Shown here: piece by piece, positions 44,201 to 53,755 of the stretch
How positions within the stretch are numbered: position 1 is the stretch's first letter
Layout of the letters: every line of letters begins with the position of its first letter
Assembly: GCA_963691815.1 (NCBI GenBank)
Contig: OY829661.1
Location: 4,395,001-4,459,000, forward strand
Reading direction: 5' to 3'
From: Echiichthys vipera
Lineage: Eukaryota; Chordata; Actinopteri; Perciformes; Trachinidae
DNA length: 64,000 nt
Notes under the pieces: generated by a model
What the model was told of the DNA's origin: nothing
The model's input: only the letters and a program-made list of their open reading frames with translations
The model's database searches: none
Program-made: the position numbers and the translations under genes

Positions 44201-45627
44201 TATTAAAGATGAGTAATATGCTGCTCTGGCATTACGGAGGTCCTTCCTATAGGTTTTAAGACTTTCTTGCCAAACTAAATGAGATTCCTCCAGTTTAGTG
44301 GAGCGCCATTTACTTTCCAACTTTCGCGATATTTGTTTTAATTCACGGGTTTGTGAGTTATACCACGGAGCTAACTTCCTCTGTTTTAGCAACAGAGTCA
44401 AGTGTTGTTCTTAGAGAGCCTGCAACACTTTCAACAAGGTGATCAATTTCAGAGAAACTAACGTTAGTGCAGGAGTCTTGAATATTAGGATGAGGCATTA
44501 AAGTAAATGCAGATGGAATCGCTTCCTTAAATTTAGTTATAGCACTGTCAGATGAACATCTAGTGTAGACACTTTTGCCCAGAGGTGAGTAGTCCTGTAA
44601 TATGAATTCAAAAGTTATTAAAAAATGGTCTGATAAAATAGGATTCTGTGGAAAGACTATTTAGTCATTGATTTCCACACCATAAGCCAAAACAAGGTCG
44701 AGGGTGTGATTAAAACAGTGAGTAGGTTTATGTACACTCTGACTAAAACCAATCAAATCTAATAGAGAGATAAACGCGATACTGAGACTATTATTACCGC
44801 TGTCCACATGAATATTAAAATCACCTACAATGATTACTTTGTCAGATTTAAGGACTAAATTTGACAGAAACTCTGAGAATTCAGACAGAAATTCAGAGTA
44901 CGGACCAGGAGCACGGTACACTATAACAAATATAATTGGCTGCACAGTTTTCCAGGTTGAATGTGAAAGACTAAGAACAAGACTTTCAAATTAATTATAA
45001 TTTAGTTTAGGTTTAGGGTTTATTAATAGGCCTGAATCATAAATAGCTGCAACGCCTCCTCCTCGACCACTGCTTCGAGGAATATGAGTATTAATATGAC
45101 TGGGAGGAGTGGATTCATTTAGGCTAGCATATTCTTCAGGACGCAGCCATGTTTCGGTCAGACAGAGTAAATCAATATGGTTATCTGATATCAGATCATT
45201 TACTAATACAGCTTTAGATGACAGAGATCTAATGTTTAAAAGTCCACATTTTATTTTCTGATATTGTTGCATTGTCACAGATTTTGCGTTGATTTGTATC
45301 AAGTTTTTCTTTATAGCTCCTCTTCTGTTCATTTTTGATCTGTTTAATTTATATGATCGTGGGGCAGACAGTGTTTGTATACTAAACTGAGCTGGAAAAT
45401 GCTCCACAGGGAGCGCAGAGAGGTGTGTAACACTGCCACTCTGCTTCCTGATCCCAACACTGGGTTGTCATGGTTTTAGACCGCTAACAACTGCGTCCAG
45501 GTTCTTAGATATGAGAGCGGCACCCTCTAAAGTAGGATGAATACCATCTCTCCTAATAAGACCAGGTTTTCCCCAGAAAGACTGCCAATTATCGCCTCCA
45601 TCGCTTTTGGTGTGAATGCACTGTTAC
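41290..45627. mobile_element. MITE inside LINE K, itself split by an L2
   Basis: The left end at 41290 (CATTCACAGCAAAAGCGATG) and the right end at 45627 (in reverse: CATTCACACCAAAAGCGATG) form an inverted repeat of about 27 bp with one mismatch. Without the L2 the element would be about 0.4 kb and rich in GCGATG/CATCGC. It separates the linker and RT blocks of LINE K. No clear target duplication was found. Confidence 0.65.
41641..45595 (-). mobile_element. Near-complete L2-type LINE
   Basis: About 3.9 kb, minus strand. Order: a remnant of ORF1 with an SGNH-esterase-like motif (RRDGIHPTLEGA, about 45520-45485); endonuclease ([27 protein letters not shown] at about 45260-45120; VIVGDFNIHV near 44835-44800; HCFNHTLDLV near 44715); RT ([71 protein letters not shown] near 43275); and the C-terminal LASLHWLPVKSRIEFKILLL block. 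The 3' UTR (to about 41680) ends in a (TTGAA)n tail. In-frame stops near 43229, 43727 and 44991 and a frameshift between 44661 and 44401 make it inactive. GATAA flanks both ends and may be a target duplication. Confidence 0.9.
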
Positions 45628-45663
45628 TCCTAGCCATTTCAAACCTGCTAAAGAAGGTGTTTA

Positions 45664-46983
45664 CAGTTTTTCTCAATTGCTAAAACACTAAACCCTGTTG
45701 TCTGAACCAATTTCTCTGTTGCCTGAACACACTGATTGAATCAATCACTCTTTTGGCAAAACTATGAGCACTTTTCACCTGTTTAGACACAACTTACCAA
45801 CACATTTTCATTGTGATTCACATGTGCTGCATAATGGTGAGCACAGGTGGCAAAAGTCAAACACAATTAAAGCACGGTTGTCACTACTTGAACACAACAA
45901 CTCAAAATTGATAACACTTGTGGCTAATGATGTGAGGGAATATTTAAAGTCAGTTCAGAGAGCACTGATTTGTGAGGCACTACAATGGATAGAAATCTGA
46001 GAGGAAGAGTTTGTGTGAGAGGAGGTCGAGGAGGTCAAGGTGGTCAAGGTGGTCAGTGAAGACAAAGAACAGTAATATCTGATGACATCAGAGCTACTGT
46101 GATTGACCATGTTCTTGTCCATGGTATGAGCATGAGGGAGGCCGGACAAAGTGTACAACCAAACATCGCTAGATTCACTGTGTCACCCATAATCCGAAGA
46201 TTTAGAGAAGAGAATAGGTAATTCGATTTTTTGACATTATAGTAAAGTATGTACATGTTGAGAGCAAATTATTGTATGACATATTACAGTATATACTGTA
46301 CCACAGTATACTGTAAGTAAATATATGTTTCAGTACATCACTGTGCCAATGTACTGTAGTATTGTAATGGAGGGTTAGTCTAACTCTCTGTAGGCCTAGT
46401 ATTCCATGAATATTTTTTGTAACTGCATGTTCTCTTTTTGTAGAATTAAAAGACTGCCACATAAGGGTGTGAGGACAGGTATGTTCTCCCCTAATTGTTG
46501 ATATGGTCCTTGAGGACAATGCCGAACTGTACACAAGTGGCAAATGCATACGGTTTCTGTTTGTTTTGAACAAATAATATGTGTACTGTAAATGCAAAAG
46601 ATCTTTGTTTTTTGTACTGTACAAGTGCTACATGTTAATGCACAAGATTTCTGTTTTTTGTCTTTGTGTAAAGTGCTAAATGCAAGTTTTTTTGTTTTGC
46701 AACATGCATTCAGCTTCATGTCCTGAGCATTGTGTTTTCTATTTTTCTATGTAGTGTTTAGTGGCTGCTCAGTAGTGTTTTTAATTTTGATTGACTTGGG
46801 GCATGATTTGACAACAAAGTTCAGTTTTGGGCACAGATTGAACTGTTTTGAGGTGAAAGTTTGGTTTTGCAAGAAGAGTCTGAGGTTTTGTGAACGTAGC
46901 TTGAAAATTGGGGTTTGTGTTTACAGTTTAGAGAAAGGGAGAGAAGCTTTCATGAAATGTGTCTTAGCAATCGAGAAAAACTG
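45664..46983 (+). mobile_element. Tc1/mariner-superfamily element (internally deleted)
   Basis: The TIRs are CAGTTTTTCTCAATTGCTAA (45664) and, in reverse from 46983, CAGTTTTTCTCGATTGCTAA. TA lies at 45662-45663 and 46984-46985. From ATG 45985 a transposase start reads MDRNLRGR, a Gly-Gln/Arg-rich stretch, then TVISDDIRATVIDHVLVHGM and SMREAGQSVQPNIARFTVS (an HTH region), with a stop at about 46057. A GTAATT donor-like site follows REENR at 46218, and a second exon-like piece reads RIKRLPHKGVRTG (about 46441-46478). The catalytic domain is absent. Confidence 0.85.
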
Positions 46984-47205
46984 TAACTCAGTAGCGGATG
47001 CCAACTCATCATTGGTAACAAAAGTTTTCCTGAGTTTACCTAGCATACGTGTCATGTTTTTGGGATTGCCAGCCTTGAATACTTCCTCCAGGTGTGTGTT
47101 GTGTGCCTCCTTTGCTTTCCTCAGTGTTCCTCTCAGTTTCTTGTCTCTTTTTGAAAGCCAATTTTCTCAAGGTCATTATTTGTTTAATGTCTTTGGTTAT
47201 ATAGG

Positions 47206-47955
47206 AGGTATTACTGGTGTAAACTTTAAATGTTTTTGCTGGAATGATGGACTGTACACTGAAGAATTAAAAATCTTGTGTTAGTGTGTGTATTAGTAAT
47301 GATTCAATTAATAATTATGTGTTAGCGTGTGTATTAGTAATGATTAATAAGAGTGTGATAAGTGTGATTATTAGGTATGATCATTTAAAGTGTGATAGTG
47401 ATTATAAGTTCAAGCTCAAACTTTCCTGCTCCCAGCAAAGCACTCAAACTTTTGATTCAATCTGTATCTGCTTTCTCTGCACAGGAACAAGTCAAGGTCA
47501 CAAGACAAAGAACTAGTCAGCGCTCAAACAGGAATCTGGCAGATAGCGTAAGAGTTAGGAGAATTGCTGTCCGTGTTTTGTTTCCTTCACAGATAAAGAA
47601 GAAGACTCCTGTGGACACAGAGGGAACCCCTACGCGTGGGAGTCGAGATGGAGGTGTCCTGACGGCTGTTTCAAAAATACACACATGCACGCACAAGCGC
47701 ACACATAACCACGCCTTTGTAACAAGTTTATATGCTGGAGTAGTAAGAATAGATATCAGAACTTCTTGCCTCTGATAACGGGTACTGTGTGCTCACAGTT
47801 ACTCTAGATAGAGAATAGAACATTTCTCCAGATGTCTGTAGAATCCGATGTCATCCTGCTAAGAAATGCCTGCTGGCGCACTAAACTACCAACGACTCTG
47901 CTGACTCCAGAAAGCCTCCTGTAGAATTTGAAAGTGTTGTGTAAAATTCCTACAA
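47206..47955. other. Unassigned insertion between the EN and linker parts of LINE K
   Basis: About 0.75 kb with no recognised protein. It contains two GTGTGTATTAGTAATGATT repeats at about 47284 and 47325. Boundaries are inferred only from where the LINE-like frames stop and resume. Confidence 0.4.
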
Positions 47956-48725
47956 CACAAAAGTTAATGTAGTCTGTTGTGGCAGTGCAAGTTTCATCCA
48001 ATGTGTCCCCCGTCAGCACATCCCAGTCTGTGCTTTCAAAGCAAGATCCCAGTTCCTGACTGCTGTCATGAGTCCACTGTCCAACCACCTTGTTCTCTGG
48101 TTGGGGCTTTTCAGTTTTGATATGCAGGTTGGTATAAGATTCTACATTCATTATTATTATAGTACCACATTGTGGTTGGAGTTTGAAAGTGGTGGTATGC
48201 TCCTGGATTGGTAGGCATTGGAGAGATGAATGTAGCACACGTTTGCTTTCCTTCCTGGTTCTACATTTAACAACCTGTTGCAATCCTGGCAAAGATGATT
48301 ATTATCAAACCTGATTATGAACACATCTGCTATTGAAGCGAAGGCGCGATGTTTAGTGCCGCTTGGGGGGACATAAACAACAAATAGCAAAATGCAGCCA
48401 AACTGTGGGTGGAGATAATGAGATTTCAACCCAATGCCCATTAGTTCAAAGTCTCTCATACATATGATATGCTAGATTGTGTACCGGCAGCACCACCATT
48501 CATTTATGTACACACAAATGCCTCCTCCTCTGCTCTTCCCCGAGCTTTCACTCCTGTACATGTAATGTCCCTGAAGAGGGAAATGTGAATGAATAAACAG
48601 ACAGGGTGTTGAACCTTTTGCCAGCTTCATTATAAGTGAAAACATAAACATTATTTATCCATGTTACATTCACATGTATCATCATAACGTCATCAATACA
48701 AAGTATCAAAAAAATGTATACATAT

Positions 48726-51418
48726 TAGGGATTGGCATTTGATTAAATTATCTTAGTCGATCGTCGGGAGAATTAACAATTAATTTTCGATTAATCATTA
48801 ATATTTTTTAATTAAAATTAACTACATTCAAAATGCAAAGAAAATCCAAAACACAGCGTTTTTTCCACATTTAGATCTTTATTATTAGATGAGCAATACA
48901 TGTGGAAGTTCCTGAAGCATTTAACGGTTACACTTGATATGCGCTACTGTGCTCTTAAGCAGCAAAGCCTGCCGGTGCTCATAAACAAAACGGACCCTCG
49001 TTTTTTCCCAAAATAATAATATAAATAATACTAATATTAATACAAACAAACAATCATGTTATAACTTAACCAAAAATATATCACAGCCTACTTAGTTTGG
49101 ACAGATTTTGACAAACGTAACTCAAAAATGACCAAAGGCACACAGTCGAGAAAGAGGGTGATTGTTACAATAAATTAGGCTTATTAACAAAGCTGCAGAA
49201 AAAAAGAACCAGTAACTCACAAACATCTTCAGCACCAGTCTACTGATTTTTGTTGAGAAAGATGAGCATGTTAACGTGCTCCGGAGTCAGACGTGACCGC
49301 AGCCTGGTGACCGTCAGTCCAGCCGCCGAAAACACCCGCTCTGAGGGGACAGACGTTGCTGTGATGCACAGATACCTCTGTGCTAATTTGGCAAGCCGAG
49401 GGAACCTTATTCCATTCACTTTCCACCAGCTTGTAGGGGTGTAATCCAGGGGTGGGGGGGCATCCCTCAGAAAGTTCTGAAGTTCTGCTTCGATGCCAGA
49501 CTCGCATTGAGTGGTATAGTGCTCCCCAAGGAGTTGTGTCATAGCAGAGACCTGGGACTGAGAGGCCGCTACTCCAGTGTTTGCGCTCCCCTCGTCCGTG
49601 TCGGACAACGCAAGCTTCCCGTCTCCCCCAGCATCTGGGATAGCCGCCCTACCGATCTCCACTGCCTTTCCCAGCTCAATTAGTTTTACATTAGCAGCCA
49701 TTTTCTGTGTTGAGCTATGAAAGCTCAGGTGCTTGTGATGAGGGTCCAGCATTGATGAGATCATGGGGGCAGATGACACAAACTCATCAGACTGAACCTG
49801 TAAATATATAATAGGGGAATCAATAAAAAAGAAAGCTATACCTAAAAAGGCAACACAAAGCAGGTGAGAGGCACGTATGCGTGTAATTAGGCCTAACCCA
49901 ATTTGCTATTTATTACGGAAATTGTTTAAACTAACATAAAAGAAAGTTAAACTTACATTAATTCGCTTGATGATGGAGGACCTCACTTTTGTTTTGAATT
50001 CGGTGAGTCTGGGCCCGTCTTCTTCACTGTGCATGAGGTGGATATTGATGAGGCCGAAGGTAACGGGATAAGTGTTCGAGATGGAAATGTCTTTCTCTGC
50101 AGACATAACCGTGGTGGCACATTTGAGTGCTGACAGCACAGGCTGTGTGTCTTCCATCATCTGCAAGCACTCATCCTTCAACTCCAGGATCCTGGCATCT
50201 GGAAGCTTAGTCACGGTTCGGTCCGAGAGCACAGCAGCAACCGCCCACCGCTGCTCCACCAGCCGATCAAACATCTTGCACACAGAGTTCCACCGTGTTT
50301 TACATGACTGGATAAGCCGGTGGGTTGCGAGGCCCATTTGCTCCTGTTTCTTTTGCAATGCATTGGTTGCTGCGGTGCTGTGATGAAAGTGGCTAACAAG
50401 TTTACAAGCCGCTGATATTACCCGATGCAGATACAGTGCAAATCCGTCGTTTATGGCCAACTGGAGTGTGTGTGCAAAGCAGGCAACGGAGATCCAGTTC
50501 ACTCTGGTGGGACTGTTAGCAGCAACAATATTGGCCGCGTTGTCATGAACGCATGCAATAACTCGGTCTTCAAGTCCCGATTGCTCTACAGCTTCATTCA
50601 TTTTCTCTGCGAGGTTGTCAGCTGTATGCCGTCCTGGCAGGCTGTCAGTGAGCAGGACCGCTGAGTTCATTTGCCAGTCATCACTGATGTAGTGGCAGGT
50701 GATGGTGATGTAGCTCTCCGCTGTTAACGCAGTCCAACAGTCTTTTGTAAGAGCAACTTTTTCAGTTGTGCTCAATTCTTTTAACAGCTCTTCCTTCCGT
50801 TCTTCGTAGTGAGTCTCTATCAGTCGAGACGGAATGTGATACGCTGGTTCCAATAATTTTAGCAGTTTTGTAAAACCTTCGCCCTCGACAATACTTAAGG
50901 GCAGCATATCCATCTCAATGAACTTGCAGATCCGTTCGTTGTGCATCGCAGCTCCTCCGTGGCCGTGCTAACATCGAGTTGATGCTAGGTTGAGACTGAG
51001 CGTGGGATCCACCGCTACTAACCAGGGTCGGATGCGCGTTGTTCAAGTGGTACATCATTTGAGTCGTGGCCGTGTTGTACTTATACACAGCTTCGCAGTG
51101 TTTGCAGTGAACTAAGTCATTTTTTAAATCAAAATGATCCCACGCCACACTTCGCCGTGACCTCGTCCTCTTCATGATTACTTTTGAAGTAGACGGAAAC
51201 TCAGGAGGGCCGAGATCCTCCTAGTGGCTTTTTTTCAAACATTGCCCCCGTGTGGTAAAATGTTTAATTGCTTCCACATAATGAAATTCATTTCATTCCT
51301 CATGACCCACACACTACGCAACAGAACCTGCATTAGTTTGATCGATGAAAAATTACTGTCATCGACGAAATCCTTAATAATAAATTAATCGATCGTCGAG
51401 TAATCATGCCCATCCCTA
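48726..51418 (-). mobile_element. hAT transposon with perfect 8-bp target duplication
   Basis: The left end is TAGGGATTGGCAT (48726); the right end in reverse is TAGGGATGGGCAT (51418). ATACATAT occurs directly outside both (48718-48725 and 51419-51426), a perfect 8-bp target duplication. Sub-terminal CGATCGTCG motifs lie near both ends. The 2.69-kb element encodes a BED-finger/hAT transposase on the minus strand. Sharp ends and a long open frame suggest a young insertion. Confidence 0.95.
49240..51175 (-). pseudogene. hAT transposase (BED finger and catalytic/dimerisation domains)
   Basis: Minus strand. A first frame (51175-50915) has a BED zinc finger: WDHFDL, then CKHCEAVYKY and YHLNNAHP (C-x2-C ... 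H-x-H type). The second frame (50946-49957, 330 codons) holds the RNase-H-like core: TKDCWTALTAESYITITCHY, ACVHDNAANIV and CFAHTLQLAI, then KTRWNS. A phase-0 GT-AG intron (49956-49798, 159 bp) joins it to 49797-49240, with the hAT C-terminal block (FPRLAKLAQRYLCITATSVP, SERVFSAAGLTVTRLRSRL, LIFLNKN). The BED frame and the core frame differ by one position near 50915-50990, so a small indel or an extra splice separates them. With that single break it is probably non-functional, though otherwise complete. Confidence 0.88.
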
Positions 51419-51821
51419 ATACATATTACACTTAATATACTTACTTACACATACTATATACTCCATATTAATAAACAATACCCGTGAGTATACTGTACAT
51501 GGCTCAACATAACCCTTATGTATAAGCATATCGCTACTTAGCTTCTCTCTCTCTTGTTCTCTACACGCGCGCGCACACCGTGTCTTCTCAGACCTAAACA
51601 GTACTCCGTGAGCCACATGTCACTAGCTAACTAGCTCATACTACACTCAGAGCTACACGAGAACTAAACAACAAAATAACTTTTTCTGCGCGACTCTGCT
51701 TCACGTCAGGGCATTCATGCATTGTAAACAAAAATCCAGCACAACCACATTATGCATTGACCGTGTTTTTCGTACCTGAAGAGGGAAATGTGAATGAATA
51801 AAACAGACATGGCGTTGCTTC

Positions 51822-53404
51822 CATAGACATATAAAGAGTAGATGCCGCATCGAACGTTGGGCCGCGAGAAATGCGGCCGCCATCTTGGACCGGTCCTTCT
51901 CCCAGATAAGTTCTATGAGTGACTCGTTGAGCCTCTGAGTTGAGCAGCAGAAGGAACAAGATGCCAGAGCCCTGTGCAGCGTATTCCTGCTCTAATCTAA
52001 TATTACAATATTACAATTCATAATCAGTACGGTACAGTACAATTTTAAACAATTATACATAAATCCAGGCATTTTTGAATGTTATAGTGAGTCCCTCAGG
52101 CTGTGGCAGGTAGATACATATTTAGCTGCCAGAGGAGCTGCTGTCCCTTATTTTATTATTATTATCTCGTCACAGTAGAGGCATGGAGATTAGCCTCTGT
52201 GGGAATGTTAGTTAATTTACCCCCCGGCCAGATGTGTGTGTGTGTGTGTGCAAGCCTGTGTAGATATTAAAGGAGAAGCAGGGAGGAGAGGGGTTGTCGT
52301 ACATGTGGTCTAGTGTACAGTAAATGGATTGCACATTTCCAGCAGTAGGTCAGCGGAGGATGTGCTGTGGTTTCATGAGAGGAAGACACTTCAGAGACAG
52401 TTCATCTCAGGTCACCTCAGATATTCTCAGTTTTGTTTTTTTAAATATTGAACATGACATTGACATGAATTATGAGATAATTTTTCATGTCATGTCACTT
52501 TTTTTTTTAAGTTTAGACTATCAAAGGAGAAGTGGCAGAATCTGACCAATATCCTTTGCTGTTCAAACAGGTGCAACATGATGTGGGGTTTATTATAAAG
52601 AATGAATTAGAGATTTACGAGGCAAGCGTGAACATGTATTTCCACTCTGTGCCCGATATTCTCACAGCTGAACTAAATGTTCCATACATTTTTACTTGGT
52701 TCTCCACATCTCCACTTGAAAGCAGGACGAACGTCACATGTTTGTAAACCAGAACTGATGAGTCCAGGCTTTTTTAGTTCAGTTGTACCAGAGAAGTTGA
52801 AACAGTCTGAAAAGAAAAAATCATAAATTTATTGAACTAAGGAAACATCTTAAATCGTTTGTATAATTTAAAATGGATATTACTGAACTATGCCCCGTGT
52901 TTTTGTTTGCACATTAAATACAATTACTACATAATTAAAATATGTAATAAAGAAGACATCCACATAATTAGACCTTGCCTAAAAACAAAGGACACAGTCA
53001 TTTTAGATACTATACAAAGTATTCCTACAACATCACTGTCTTTTAGAATGAGAGCTACACTCTCATTGGTAACTGTGCAAGAACAAAACAGTGTGAAAAT
53101 GATCGATTTAACAAAATGTTATATATATTTTTATACCACACACACTCGCTCCCTCTCCTCTCCACTACCACGACTATGCGACTGGCAGAGCATGGATCAT
53201 TTCTAAATATTTATTAACATAAAGGGTTCGGCTCTTGTTTTTTTTAGTGCTTTAAATGAAAGTGTGTCTGTTTGACTTGTATTTAGATGTGTCCAAAATG
53301 TCATCTCTCTCTCCCTGACCTAATTGTATTGATACTCTTGATTTATATGTATTTTAATTTTCTCTGAGTGTGTGTGTGTGTGTGTGTGTGTGCGTGCGTG
53401 TGTT

Positions 53405-53439
<35 letters not shown>

Positions 53440-53747
53440 AAGAGAGAGAGTGAGAGAGAGAGAGATTTATGTATTCATGTATGAAATATAGCCTATTCAT
53501 ACTCTATAAATGATTTCTCTTGTTGTGTTTATATTTATAGTGTTTGTAAACACCTATCATACATCACATATATCATATATCAGAATATTCTATTACTGTT
53601 AATCCCACTATGAATATTAAAATACGCTGAACCGTGTCCTGTCCTTACACTGAGTGGAGCGGGCGACCGGGCCAAGATGGCGGCCCCACCGCTCGTCAGC
53701 GCCAATAGGCCCAACGTTCGATGAGGCGTCTACTCTTTATGTCTATG
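51822..53747. mobile_element. Non-autonomous DNA element with about 85-bp TIRs and 8-bp target duplication
   Basis: The left end is CATAGACATATAAAGAGTAG (51822); the right end in reverse is CATAGACATAAAGAGTAGAC (53747). Both continue through CATCGAACGTTGGGCC to CCGCCATCTTGG. GTTGCTTC flanks both ends exactly (51814-51821 and 53748-53755). The 1.9-kb interior has no transposase. The 8-bp duplication suggests hAT-type mobilisation. The flanks rejoin into a repeat resembling 48560-48640. Confidence 0.87.
53369..53465 (+). repeat. (GT)n followed by (GA)n tract
   Basis: GT repeat with minor interruptions, passing into GAGAGA. Lies inside the non-autonomous element. Confidence 0.92.
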
Positions 53748-53755
53748 GTTGCTTC

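Larger units (their letters stand above)
40495..48545 (-). mobile_element. Old CR1/Rex1-like LINE split by several insertions (element K)
   Basis: Fragments line up on the minus strand in LINE order. An EN part (SRGGGICVYINEWW, LLFVVYVPPSGTKHRAFASI, TDYINFCV) lies at about 48540-47960. A linker (YITKDIKQIMTLRKLAF, LRKAKEAHNTHLEEVFKAGN, ELASATEL) lies at about 47205-46985, and its continuation NTFFSRFEMARSNS at about 45661-45628. The RT (VANIFSQLN, GPDNISASILKTYSNELALA, NDFRPVAPISILMNSMENII, VLFINFFSAFNTM) lies at about 41240-40720, then DDTALVSLM near 40520. Insertions separate the parts. That all belong to one original copy is an inference from order, strand and one restored frame junction. 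Confidence 0.72.

Noticed and set aside
43872..44216. 114-codon + strand frame
   Set aside because: Antisense to the L2 ORF, whose minus-strand frame has clear RT-region similarity.
46730..47284. 184-codon + strand frame
   Set aside because: It spans the right end of the Tc1/mariner element and the antisense strand of the LINE linker; no domain and no splice context.
50072..50383. 103-codon + strand frame
   Set aside because: Antisense shadow of the hAT transposase core exon.
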